This document shows, one piece after another, positions 27,509-35,809 of a stretch of 64,000 nt of DNA. The translations under genes were made by a program, and so were the position numbers. Position 1 is the first letter of the stretch; every line of letters starts with the position of its first letter. The stretch is taken from positions 186,001 through 250,000 of the forward strand of contig NZ_PEKX01000009.1 in NCBI RefSeq assembly GCF_002796985.1. Direction: 5' to 3'. The DNA is from Pseudomonas sp. (GTDB lineage: Bacteria > Pseudomonadota > Gammaproteobacteria > Pseudomonadales > Pseudomonadaceae). The notes under the pieces are model-generated. The model ran no database searches. It was not told the DNA's origin and was given only the letters and a program-made list of their open reading frames with translations.

Positions 27509-28591
27509 TCAGAGTCCCATGAACGACAACATCAGGAAGGTGGCGAACAGCACGAAGTGGGTCATGCCCTCGATGGCGTTGGTCTTGCCGTCATGCAGGT
27601 TGAAGCCGGCGACCATCAGGGTGATGAACATCATGCCGGTCTGCAGCGGGGTCATTGCCATCTGGATCGGCTGGCCCTTGAACAGCGCCAGGGCTTCGAT
27701 CACCGGCACGGTGAGGATCACCGTGGACAGCGAGGCGCCCAGGGCGATGTTGACCACCGGCTGCATGCGGTTGGCCAGCGCGGCGCGCAGGGCGGTGAGG
27801 ATTTCCGGGCTGGCGGAGATCGCCGCCACCAGCAGCGCCGGCACGATGGGCGGCACGCCGCTGCCTTCCAGGCCAATGTCCAGGGCCTTGGACATCACCT
27901 CGGCCAGCGCGCCGATCAGCACCACGCCAACCACCAGCAGCGCCATGGACTGCTGGCTGCTGCCTGGCGTCTCGTGGCCTTCGCCCTGCTCGCCGTGGGT
28001 CGCGTAGTTGTAGCTGAAGAAGTAGCTGTGCTGGCCGGTCTGCATGCGCAGGAACAACGCGTAGAGCATGACCATGCAGCCGATGGTGAAGAACGAGTAG
28101 AGCTTCCACTGCTCGGCCGGGATCAGCTCCGGCACCACCATGGAGATGCCCACGGCGGTGAGGATCATGGTCACGTAGGTCTTGCCCGAATCGTCGTTAT
28201 ACGACTGCTCGCCGTGCTTGAGGCCGCCCAGTAGCGCGGCCAGGCCGAGGATGCCGTTCATGTCGAGCATCACCGCAGCGTAGATGGTGTCGCGGGCCAG
28301 GGTCGGGGAATGGTTGTGGCCCATCATGATCGCCAGGATCACCACCTCCACCAGCACCGCCGCCAGGGTCAGGATCATGGTGCCGTAGGGCTCGCCGACC
28401 TTCTCCGCGAGGATCTCGGCGTGGTGGGCCACCCGTAGCGACACGCCGATGATCACCGCCAGCAGCGCGCTGGCGGCGATCCCCGCGAGCAGTTTGCCGC
28501 CGCCCAGCAGGCTGTGCTCCAGCGGGTAGACCGCGACCGCCACCAGCAGGGCGAAGAGGAGGAATTTTTCGTCTTTGAGCGAACGCAGCAT
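27509..28591 (-). CDS. chaA: Ca2+/H+ antiporter, ChaA type
   Basis: A 360-residue inner-membrane cation exchanger with about 11 helices in two inverted repeats. Each repeat has the Glu-centred CaCA motif: VEVVILAIMMGHNHSP near residue 80, and the region around LLVAAISASPEILTALRAAL near 265. An acidic/His loop (HGEQGEGHETPGS) lies between the halves. The family exports Ca2+ or Na+ and K+ for protons. It is paired tightly with a deoxyribosyltransferase, a combination whose purpose is not obvious. Confidence 0.85.
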   Translation of the reverse strand: MLRSLKDEKFLLFALLVAVAVYPLEHSLLGGGKLLAGIAASALLAVIIGVSLRVAHHAEILAEKVGEPYGTMILTLAAVLVEVVILAIMMGHNHSPTLARDTIYAAVMLDMNGILGLAALLGGLKHGEQSYNDDSGKTYVTMILTAVGISMVVPELIPAEQWKLYSFFTIGCMVMLYALFLRMQTGQHSYFFSYNYATHGEQGEGHETPGSSQQSMALLVVGVVLIGALAEVMSKALDIGLEGSGVPPIVPALLVAAISASPEILTALRAALANRMQPVVNIALGASLSTVILTVPVIEALALFKGQPIQMAMTPLQTGMMFITLMVAGFNLHDGKTNAIEGMTHFVLFATFLMLSFMGL

Positions 28592-28709
28592 CGAGGGATG
28601 TCCATTGCCTTAGAGGGCGAGTGCGCCATCTTAGGCAATGCACCGGGGGCCTGCCAGCGCGGGGGCGCCGCGCTGCGGCCGGTGGCCAGCGGAAGACCGG
28701 TCCGGTGGG

Positions 28710-29216
28710 TCAGGAGCTGGCGTCAGGCGTCGTGGCCTCAGGTGTCAGCCCGGCCTTCTCGAGGAATCTCTTCTGCGACAGCAGAATCCGCTCCGGCGCG
28801 GCGCTGAGCAGCACATAGGAGGCTTTCAGCTCCTGGGCGATGCCCTCCTTCTTGGTCTTGTCGCTGGCCTTCATGTAGCGCCTGAGGTTCTGGTAATAGC
28901 CGACCTGCAGCTCGTAGTAGCCACTGAGGTGTCGGGAGAAACGGTCGGCATCGTCGCTGTGCCTGAGCGTTTCCACCCGGTCCAGGGCGAGCTCAAGTTC
29001 TTCGATGTGTTTGCGCAACTGCTCGAGCTTGAGGTCCCGGGCGCTTTGCGAACGGATGTCGAAGTTGCCGCCCAGGAAGCTCAGGTGATCCTTGGCGAAC
29101 TGCTCCCGGCTTTGCGAAAAGGTTGAGCTGACCTGCTGGTTGTAAATCAGATCGGGAATGTCGCCACAGGCGGCAAGCACCAGCGGTAGCAGCAGAGCTG
29201 CCAGTGTTCTGTTCAT
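28710..29216 (-). CDS. Putative lipoprotein, helical, function unknown
   Basis: A 168-residue protein with a lipobox (LVLAAC, Cys17; the +2 residue is Gly). The mature part is mainly long charged helices (FSQSREQFAKDHLSFL, LEQLRKHIEELELALDRVETL). I do not recognise a family. It is alone, divergent from the adenine deaminase gene, with 212 bp between starts that hold no other feature I can support. Confidence 0.6.
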   Translation of the reverse strand: MNRTLAALLLPLVLAACGDIPDLIYNQQVSSTFSQSREQFAKDHLSFLGGNFDIRSQSARDLKLEQLRKHIEELELALDRVETLRHSDDADRFSRHLSGYYELQVGYYQNLRRYMKASDKTKKEGIAQELKASYVLLSAAPERILLSQKRFLEKAGLTPEATTPDASS

Positions 29217-29428
29217 GGTCGGAACCGTCGGCTGATAGGGGGACCATCGATTTTAGGAAGGCAGCCGGGCGGAAGATTTCGCGGTGTTCTGTCTTTTCAG
29301 TCAGAATTGTCTCTCGGTGCTGTGAGCAATGGATGTGCGCGTGCCGGCCGCCTCGCTTCGAATGGCTTATCGGACCAGCCTGTGTGCCAATGGCGGGCGC
29401 CTGACCCACCCATAACGAGACCTCACCC

Positions 29429-30379
29429 ATGTACGAATGGCTCAATGCCCTGCCCAAGGCCGAACTGCACTTGCACCTCGAAGGTTCGCTGGAGCCCGAG
29501 CTGCTCTTCGCCCTGGCCGAGCGCAACAAGATCGCCCTGCCCTGGGGCGACGTCGAGAGCCTGCGCAAGGCCTATGCGTTCAACAACCTGCAGGAGTTCC
29601 TCGACCTCTACTACGCTGGCGCCGACGTGCTGCGCACCGAGCAGGACTTCTACGACCTGACCTGGGCGTACCTGGAGAAGTGCAAGGCGCAGAACGTCAT
29701 CCACGTCGAACCCTTCTTCGACCCGCAGACCCACACCGACCGTGGCGTTCCCTTCGAGGTGGTGCTGCGCGGTATCCAGGGCGCGCTCAAGGATGGCGAG
29801 AAGCAGTTGGGTATCAGCCACGGCCTGATCCTCAGCTTCCTGCGCCACCTGTCCGAGGACGAGGCGTTCAAGACCCTGGAGCAGGCGATGCCGTTCCGCG
29901 ACGCGTTCATCGCCGTCGGCCTGGACAGCTCCGAAGTCGGCCACCCGCCGCGCAAGTTCCAGCGTGTGTTCGATCGCGCCCGCAGCGAAGGCTTCCTCAC
30001 GGTCGCCCATGCCGGCGAGGAAGGTCCGCCGGAGTACATCTGGGAAGCCCTGGACCTGCTCAAGATCGAACGCATCGACCACGGCGTGCGCGCCATCGAG
30101 GACGAACGCCTGATGCAGCGCATCATCGACGAGCAGATCCCGCTGACCGTCTGCCCGCTGTCCAACACCAAGCTCTGCGTGTTCGACCACATGCGCGAGC
30201 ACAACATCCTCGACATGCTCGAACGCGGCGTGAAGGTGACGGTGAATTCGGACGACCCGGCGTACTTCGGCGGCTACGTCACCGAGAACTTCCAGGCGCT
30301 GCACGAGCATTTGGGGATGACCAAGGAGCAGGCGCAGCGGCTGGCGCAGAACAGCCTGGATGCGCGGTTGGTGAAGTGA
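29429..30379 (+). CDS. Adenine deaminase (adenosine-deaminase-like type)
   Basis: A 316-residue zinc hydrolase. Zinc ligands are in ELHLHLEGSLEPE (HxH, about 12-24), AHAGEEGPP (His/Glu near 194) and VNSDDPAYFGG (Asp near 275). The GLDSSEVGHPPRKF loop replaces the GLDLAG-type adenosine-binding loop and is the mark of bacterial adenine deaminases. The P. aeruginosa equivalent (PA0148) has been shown to deaminate adenine to hypoxanthine. In PAO1 this gene lies at the other side of the origin from tonB1. Confidence 0.88.
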   Translation: MYEWLNALPKAELHLHLEGSLEPELLFALAERNKIALPWGDVESLRKAYAFNNLQEFLDLYYAGADVLRTEQDFYDLTWAYLEKCKAQNVIHVEPFFDPQTHTDRGVPFEVVLRGIQGALKDGEKQLGISHGLILSFLRHLSEDEAFKTLEQAMPFRDAFIAVGLDSSEVGHPPRKFQRVFDRARSEGFLTVAHAGEEGPPEYIWEALDLLKIERIDHGVRAIEDERLMQRIIDEQIPLTVCPLSNTKLCVFDHMREHNILDMLERGVKVTVNSDDPAYFGGYVTENFQALHEHLGMTKEQAQRLAQNSLDARLVK

Positions 30380-30409
30380 AGGTCCAGGGGGTGGCTCCGC
30401 TGCGGGGCC

Positions 30410-30522
30410 TACCCCTCACCCCAGCCCTCTCCCAGGGGGAGAGGGAGCCGATCGTGCCGGCTGACGCTGTCGCCATCCTGCTGCGGACAGTCCCCTCTCC
30501 CTCTGGGAGAGGGTGAGGGCTA
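30410..30522. repeat. CCCTCTCCC/GGGAGAGGG repeat doublet (family C)
   Basis: Two hairpins built on CCCTCTCCC/GGGAGAGGG sit at the ends of a 113-bp element (TACCCCTCACCCC at the left, GGGTGAGGGCTA at the right). Related elements are at 32431-32592 and 43555-43665. It lies just after the adenine deaminase stop. Confidence 0.75.
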
Positions 30523-30649
30523 CCCCCTGCACCAAAACTCCCCGACATTCCCCCGTCCCGATCCGTCCTCTCATCTGGCGCCCGCGACCTTTCGCCCAAC
30601 CCCTGCTACCCCTATAAGAACGCCTCTCCCACCGTCTTGAGGTAGCAGC

Positions 30650-31330
30650 ATGAACAGGATCGTCGCCATCACCGGCGGCTTCGGCCATCTGGGCAGCGTG
30701 GTCGGCCAGGCGTTCGCCGATGCCGGCTGGCAGGTCGCCTTGCTCGACCGTGCCGTCGGCCCGCGTTATCCACAGGCTGGCGCGCTGTCCATCGGCGGTG
30801 TCGACCTCACCGATTCGGCCGCCGCCCGTGTGGCGCTGGAACAGGTCAACGAGCATTTTGGAGGCCTGGATGCGCTGATCAACGTGGCCGGCGGCTTCCA
30901 CTGGGAGACCCTGGCTGACGGCGATGTCGACACCTGGGATCTGATGTACCGCATCAACCTGCGCACCGCCGTGGTCTCCAGCCAGGTCGCGCTGGCGCAC
31001 CTGAAGGCGCGGGGGCACGGGCGCATCCTCAACATCGCCGCCGCAGCCGCCACCCGCGCAGCGCTGGGCATGGGTGCCTATGCGGCGTCCAAGGCCGGCG
31101 TCATGCGCCTGACCGAAGCACTGGCGGAGGAACTGAAGGACGCGCGCATCACCGTCAATGCGCTGATGCCGAGCATCATCGACACCCCACAGAACCGCGC
31201 CGACATGCCCAATGCCGAGTTCGATCGTTGGGTACGCCCGGAGCAACTGGCGGCGACCTTGCTGTTCCTCGCCTCGGACGCGGCATCGGCCATTACCGGT
31301 GCGTGCATTCCGGTGACTGGGCGGGTCTGA
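30650..31330 (+). CDS. Short-chain dehydrogenase/reductase family protein lacking the catalytic Ser
   Basis: A 226-residue Rossmann-fold protein. The cofactor loop is TGGFGHLG (about 8-15), NVAGG is the adenine-side motif, and YAASKAG holds the catalytic Tyr and Lys (about 144-148). The position 13 residues before the Tyr, Ser in most SDRs, is Ala here (NIAAAAATRAALGMGAY). Dihydropteridine reductase-type SDRs also lack this Ser, so a pteridine-like substrate or a non-classical role is possible. GAGG lies 8 bases before the ATG. Its substrate is unknown. Confidence 0.75.
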   Translation: MNRIVAITGGFGHLGSVVGQAFADAGWQVALLDRAVGPRYPQAGALSIGGVDLTDSAAARVALEQVNEHFGGLDALINVAGGFHWETLADGDVDTWDLMYRINLRTAVVSSQVALAHLKARGHGRILNIAAAAATRAALGMGAYAASKAGVMRLTEALAEELKDARITVNALMPSIIDTPQNRADMPNAEFDRWVRPEQLAATLLFLASDAASAITGACIPVTGRV

Positions 31331-31462
31331 CCCCACGCCCAGTGGGAGCGGGCCTGGCGCGCTGCTGCACGAAATGGGCAGGGACGGGCGCCGTAAGCAT
31401 TGGACGCTATCGATCGGCAACCCTATGCTCGCCTGCCGCTCCCGTTCTCCAGGTTCCTTGCC

Positions 31463-32392
31463 ATGCACACCGTGTTCGCCGTCGTCCTGCCGATCTTCGC
31501 GCTGATCCTGGTCGGCTGGCTGTGCCGGCGCACCAACCGCCTCGGCCCGCAGGCAGCCTCGGAGATCAACAAGCTGGTGGTCTGGCTGTGCCTGCCGGCG
31601 CTGCTGTTCAAGGTCACCGCCACCGCGACCTGGGCGGAAATCTGGCAGCCGGGCTTCCTCGCCGCCTTCACGGGCGGCTGCCTGCTGGTGTTCTTCGCCA
31701 CGCTGATCTGGCGCCTGATGCAGGGTCGCGCGTTGCCGGCGGCGAGTATCGACGGCCTCAGTGCGTCCTACGCCAATACCGGCTACATGGGCATCCCGCT
31801 GTGCCTGCTGGTGTTCGGCCAGGACGGCCTGGAGCCGGCGCTGATCGCCTCTTTGCTGGTGGTCTGCGTGCTGTTCGCCATCGCCGTGGTGTGCATCGAG
31901 GTCGGCCTGCAGGAGGAGAAGCACATCGGCCGCGCTGTCTGGGTGGTGACCCAGGCGCTGGGCAAGAATCCGCTGGTGGTCTCGCCGATCATCGGCGGAT
32001 TATGGGCGGTGACCGGCATCGGCCTGCCGGCGCCGCTGCTGCATTTTCTCGACATGCTCGCCGCCGCCACCACGCCTTGCGCGCTGGTGTCCCTCGGCCT
32101 GTTCCTGGCGCAGAAGCAGGAGGGCGAACAGGTCGGTGCCTGGCCGCTGGTGGCGATCAAGCTGGTTGGCCAGCCGTTGCTTACCGGCTTCCTCGCCTAC
32201 AAGGTCTTCGACCTGCCGCCGCTGTGGGCGGACTCCGCGCTGCTGCTCAGCGCACTGCCCACCGGCACCGGGCCGTTCATGCTCGCCGAGTACTACCAGC
32301 GCGAGGCGGCGGTGGTGTCGCGGAGCATTCTGGTGTCGACATTGGGGTCGTTGGTAACCCTCTCTCTTTGCTTACTGTGGATCGCCCGATAG
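31463..32392 (+). CDS. AEC-family (auxin efflux carrier) transporter
   Basis: A 309-residue inner-membrane carrier with about ten helices in two five-helix halves. ANTGYMGIPL (near 105) and ALPTGTGPFMLAEYY (near 275) are the conserved crossover regions. Bacterial AEC proteins transport malate, malonate or other organic acids, so auxin itself is unlikely. ATG 31463 is chosen over an upstream in-frame ATG because the carrier's first helix starts immediately after it. Confidence 0.82.
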   Translation: MHTVFAVVLPIFALILVGWLCRRTNRLGPQAASEINKLVVWLCLPALLFKVTATATWAEIWQPGFLAAFTGGCLLVFFATLIWRLMQGRALPAASIDGLSASYANTGYMGIPLCLLVFGQDGLEPALIASLLVVCVLFAIAVVCIEVGLQEEKHIGRAVWVVTQALGKNPLVVSPIIGGLWAVTGIGLPAPLLHFLDMLAAATTPCALVSLGLFLAQKQEGEQVGAWPLVAIKLVGQPLLTGFLAYKVFDLPPLWADSALLLSALPTGTGPFMLAEYYQREAAVVSRSILVSTLGSLVTLSLCLLWIAR

Positions 32393-32430
32393 CAGCCATT
32401 GCGTAGGAGCAAGGACAGTCCGTGCCTGGA

Positions 32431-32592
32431 ATTTCCCTCTCCCTAACCCTGGCGCGCGTCCCGCTCCGACGGGAGAGGGGACTGTCCGGCGCGCACAAAT
32501 AACCCTGTGCTTACCGGCTGGCTCTGCCCTATCCGAGAGCGCCGAATGGCGCCCTCTCTCTTCAGGGAGAGGGCGGGGGAGAGGGTTGGGGC
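32431..32592. repeat. Family C repeat element, degenerate
   Basis: CCCTCTCCCTAACCCTGG on the left, GGGAGAGGGGACTGTCCG in the middle and CTCTCTTCAGGGAGAGGGCG on the right recall the 30410 element, but with extra sequence. Confidence 0.65.
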
Positions 32593-32609
32593 CCGCGCAG
32601 AGTTTCCAG

Positions 32610-32633
32610 GTAGGAGCGGACTCCGTCCGCGAT
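32610..32633 (+). repeat. Single REP unit, family B
   Basis: One unpaired 24-bp copy between the family C element and the PilZ remnant. Confidence 0.8.
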
Positions 32634-32773
32634 GGAAGACGAGGGCGCTTTCGCGGCAAATACTGGCAGTTGATAGCTTTTGAGCCCGTTTGAGGCGCTG
32701 GCGCTGCTAGGCTGCGCGCGCGTTTCGTTCCCGAGTCGCCCGTCCCAGAGCCCGCTCCCTACAAGTGGCCGCC

Positions 32774-33126
32774 ATGCGCAAGCACCGTCGTTTGATCTTC
32801 CGCCACATCGGCCAGATCAACGTGGCCAACCGCCTGAGTGGTGAGCCCATGTGGACGTCTCGATGGGCGGCCAGCGGCTGGTGGCGAACCAGCCGCTGGC
32901 GCCGGGTAGCTGCTACGACATGCGCCTGGACATCCCGGTGCGCGAGGATCACACCCGCTCAGTGGACATCAGCGCGATCTGCCAGTGGCCCAAGAAGGAT
33001 GCCAAGAACGCGCGCTTCGAGCAGGGCTTCAAGCTGGACCGGCCGAGCACGGCTTTCACCGAGTTGGTGACGTCGAAGTCGGTGAGTTTCAAGCGCAGTC
33101 TGTTGGGGCGGGCACGGTTGCAGTGA
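32774..33126 (+). pseudogene. PilZ-domain (c-di-GMP receptor) gene broken by a frameshift
   Basis: Frame 1 from ATG 32774 reads MRKHRRLIFRHIGQINVANR and contains the PilZ RxxxR motif (RRLIFR). After SGEPM (about 32851) the family-like sequence moves to another frame, which continues VDVSMGGQRLVANQPL with the second PilZ motif D/NxSxxG, and runs to the stop at 33126. A loss of a few bases near 32850 (net -1 or +2) would explain this. Neither frame alone contains a full domain. A sequencing error cannot be excluded. Confidence 0.65.
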
Positions 33127-33140
33127 ATGCTTACTTGAGA

Positions 33141-33272
33141 GTGCCATTATTCTAGCGACTTGGTTTGCATAAGGCAGTAATACTGGCGCTTCACAGTCTC
33201 CGTTTCGGTATCTTATCGACTGACATGCTAATATTCTGGCGAAATTAATGTCATAACGCCGGAATACTAGCG
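33141..33272 (+). promoter_or_regulatory. hipBA operator region with four CYRGCG half-palindromes
   Basis: Four copies of AT(T/A)CT(A/G)GCG start at 33149, 33180, 33233 and 33264. The pairs 33149/33180 and 33233/33264 are each exactly 31 bp apart, about three helix turns. Most copies have a degenerate inverted arm (best case CGCCGG-AATA-CTAGCG at 33257-33272), so each is probably a HipB dimer site. The last copy ends 2 bp before the hipB ATG. The region is AT-richer than its surroundings. Confidence 0.72.
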
Positions 33273-33274
33273 AC

Positions 33275-33769
33275 ATGGCCAAGAAAACCGCCCCCCTGTT
33301 GCCGCAGACCAACCAACTGCTTGCCGCCTTCGGCGAGCGCCTCAAGCTCGCGCGCCTACGCCGCAAGCTGACCGCCAAGCAGGTCGCCGAACGCTCCGGT
33401 ATGTCGCCGATGACGCTTCGTGCCGTGGAGGCCGGCGGCGCCGGGGTGACCATTGGCGCCTATCTGTCGGTGATGCAGGTGTTGGGGCTGGAGTCGGACC
33501 TGGCAAGGCTCGCCGAAGCCGACGAGCTGGGTCGCCAGTTGCAGGACGCCCGTCTGGTGAGTCAGCGAAGACGCGAGACCGTGCCTGCAAAACCGCGCTA
33601 TGCCCCCCCGAACACGCCCAGGGCAGGGCAGGATGCGGTTGCAGAGGAGCAGGCCGCACTCGCATCGGCTGAACCGCAAGCGAGCGTCGTGGCCGACAAG
33701 GGTGTCACGGCCAAGGCGCTGGCGGCACTCCTCGAGCCGATCAGCCTTGAGGGCAAGGAGCGCGAATAG
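33275..33769 (+). CDS. hipB: HipB-like antitoxin/autorepressor
   Basis: A 164-residue DNA-binding protein with an XRE-type helix-turn-helix (about 20-75: RLKLARLRRKLTAKQVAERS, SPMTLRAVEAGG). The C-terminal tail of about 80 residues is Ala/Pro/Gln-rich and likely disordered, which is longer than in E. coli HipB (88 residues). It starts directly after operator copy four with no clear ribosome site. The stop is 2 bp before hipA, the standard antitoxin-first order. Confidence 0.82.
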   Translation: MAKKTAPLLPQTNQLLAAFGERLKLARLRRKLTAKQVAERSGMSPMTLRAVEAGGAGVTIGAYLSVMQVLGLESDLARLAEADELGRQLQDARLVSQRRRETVPAKPRYAPPNTPRAGQDAVAEEQAALASAEPQASVVADKGVTAKALAALLEPISLEGKERE

Positions 33770-33771
33770 CC

Positions 33772-35043
33772 ATGACCAGCATTGGGGTGTATGCAGACTG
33801 GGACGGTCTCCCCGTCCCACGAAGGCTGGGTTTGCTGACGTCGAGAAAGACCCGCGCCAGCGAACTCTTCGATTTCCGTTATGACCCCGATGTGTTGACG
33901 GACCCGGTCCTCGGGCTCATCCACCTGGACCCGCGCCTCGGGCTGTTCGAAGGTTCACAGTTCCCTGCCGCGCCACAGGACAAGTTCGGGGTCTTCGCCG
34001 ACTCCAGCCCGGACCGCTGGGGCCGACTGCTGATGGACCGGCGCTGGGAGCGCGAGGTGCGTGTCGGCGTCGTCGACAAGGCCTCTCGGCTGTACGAGTC
34101 GGATTATCTGCTGGGCGTGCATGACCTCTATCGCGTCGGCGCCTTGCGCTACAGGCTCGACGACCGCGGTGCGTTTCTCGATGACCGTGCCGATCTGGCT
34201 GCGCCGCCCTTCACCGAAATCGCCGCGCTGGAACGCGCTGCCCGTGCGCTGGAAGATGACCCGGACAACACCGCCAGGCACGGTAGCGACTGGTTGCGAA
34301 TGCTCATCGCTCCCGGCGGCTCGCTCGGTGGCGCGCGGCCCAAGGCCAGCGTGGCGGACAAGCAGGGTCGCCTCTACATCGCCAAGTTTCCCAGCCGTCG
34401 CGATCACTATGACGTGGGCGGCTGGGAGATGCTGGTCAATGCGCTCGCAGTGGGTTGTGGCCTGCGCGTTGCCGATGCCCAGGCGCAGAAGTTCGCCAGC
34501 GATCACCATTGCTTCATGGTCCGCCGCTTCGATCGCACAGACGCGGGCCGTCGGCTGCATTTCGCGTCGGCGATGACTCTGACCGGGCGCGCGGATGGCG
34601 ATGATGCGTCAACCGGGGCGAGTTACCTGGAGCTGGCCGAGGTGCTGATCCGCGAAGGGGCGCAGACCAGCGCGGACCTGCGCGAGCTATGGTCGCGCAT
34701 TGTGTTCAATCTGCTGGTCTCCAACACCGACGACCACCTGCGCAACCACGGCTTCATCCTGGTGCCCGGTCGCGGTTGGCGCTTGTCGGAGGCTTATGAC
34801 ATGAATCCGGTCGCCCAAGCCGATGGCCTGAAGCTGAACATCACCGAAGCGGACAACGCCCTGGACCTGGAGTTGGCACGGGAAGTGGCGCCCTACTTCC
34901 GTCTGAGTGCGGGCCAGGCGGAGGAGATCATCGCGCACAGCCGTGGCATCGTCCGCCAATGGCGAACCCTGGCCCGCGGGCTCGGGCTTCCGGTGCGCGA
35001 GCAGGAGCGCATGGCCGATGCCTTCCGCCTTGCCGGGGGCTGA
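33772..35043 (+). CDS. hipA: HipA-family Ser/Thr kinase toxin
   Basis: A 423-residue kinase. The HipA N-terminal domain (about 1-120, FADSSPDRWGRLLM) precedes the kinase core: Gly-rich loop GGSLGGARPKA (182-192), ATP Lys in YIAKFP (205), catalytic loop SNTDDHLRNHGF (307-318, Asp310 or Asp311), and the metal Asp in AYDMNP (333). All residues needed for kinase activity are present. E. coli HipA phosphorylates GltX and causes persistence. Toxin action is reversed by HipB, encoded just upstream. It looks like an acquired stability or persistence module. Confidence 0.88.
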   Translation: MTSIGVYADWDGLPVPRRLGLLTSRKTRASELFDFRYDPDVLTDPVLGLIHLDPRLGLFEGSQFPAAPQDKFGVFADSSPDRWGRLLMDRRWEREVRVGVVDKASRLYESDYLLGVHDLYRVGALRYRLDDRGAFLDDRADLAAPPFTEIAALERAARALEDDPDNTARHGSDWLRMLIAPGGSLGGARPKASVADKQGRLYIAKFPSRRDHYDVGGWEMLVNALAVGCGLRVADAQAQKFASDHHCFMVRRFDRTDAGRRLHFASAMTLTGRADGDDASTGASYLELAEVLIREGAQTSADLRELWSRIVFNLLVSNTDDHLRNHGFILVPGRGWRLSEAYDMNPVAQADGLKLNITEADNALDLELAREVAPYFRLSAGQAEEIIAHSRGIVRQWRTLARGLGLPVREQERMADAFRLAGG

Positions 35044-35053
35044 GCACCGGGCA

Positions 35054-35408
35054 TCACCCCAGTGTCACCAAAATCTGCACCCCAACCCGCTCCGGAATCT
35101 CGTTCTGCGACAGCACGTGCAGCCCCGGGCTGAACACCCGTGCGTAACGCGCCAGCAGCGGGCGCACCCCGCGAATACGCTGCGCCAGCGGCGCGCCGCA
35201 GGCCTCGTTGACCAGCCTGTAGCCCAGCGACGTCGACAGCCGCTCCACCAGCGGAATGTCTTCCCAGCCCAGCTGCTGCGCGCGCTCCTGATCCATGGCG
35301 TGGCTCAGACACCTGGGTCTGCTGCAGTGATTGCGCCTCGATGGGCGGGCCGGCCAGCGGCAGGATGATCAGCGGGATGCCGATGCGGCCGCTCTGGAAG
35401 GTCGGCAA
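35054..35408 (-). pseudogene. flhA: flhA remnant (flagellar export gate), internally deleted
   Basis: On the minus strand, from about 35408, one frame reads SGRIGIPLIILPLAGPP, matching the first membrane segment of FlhA (LGIPLLLL...MPMPP in pseudomonads). A second frame then reads ERAQQLGWEDIPLVERLSTS and LGYRLVNEACG, matching the start of the FlhA cytoplasmic domain (ELGWDDV...VGYRLIPLVD). It jumps at RIRGVRPLL to the C-terminus VLSQNEIPERVGVQILVTLG and a stop at 35054. About 115 codons remain of roughly 690. The comparisons are from memory of FlhA sequences. Confidence 0.7.
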
Positions 35409-35442
35409 TAGTGACTGCAGTAAGCGCGTGGTCAGACTTTGT

Positions 35443-35577
35443 TCAGAGTTCTTCGTGAATGGGGACGTTCTGGATCAGCTCCGGCCGTTCACGGCGCCCA
35501 GAGCGCGAGGCCTTGAGCTGGAGGATGTAGGTGAGGACGTGGGCCACGGCCTTTTACAGCTCGCGGGGAAGGATTAA
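35443..35577 (-). pseudogene. flhB: flhB 3' remnant
   Basis: The minus strand reads LILPREL, an in-frame TAA, then KAVAHVLTYILQLKASRSGR followed by PELIQNVPIHEEL and a stop at 35443. This matches the FlhB C-terminal pattern (IPxELYxAVAxVLAYVYQLK...PIPxEL); the TAA replaces the expected Tyr codon of ELYKAVA. It lies just upstream of the flhA remnant in the usual flhB-flhA order. Confidence 0.66.
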
Positions 35578-35809
35578 GGGAACAGGAAAAATAATTGGTG
35601 CGGGAATTCCGGCGATCGTTTCGTCGGCAGGGCTGACTGACGCCACTGTGTCCTTGTACCTAGGATCGGTCATCTATGTTGTTGGGACATGTCCGACAGC
35701 CCAGGCTTCGGGGTGCGGCTAAGCTCTCTGGTTCCACATGGCTGTGGATAGTTCGTGTGAACAACTCGATCCGAACCCCGACCCGTTCCGAACGAAGAGA
35801 AGGACCTTC

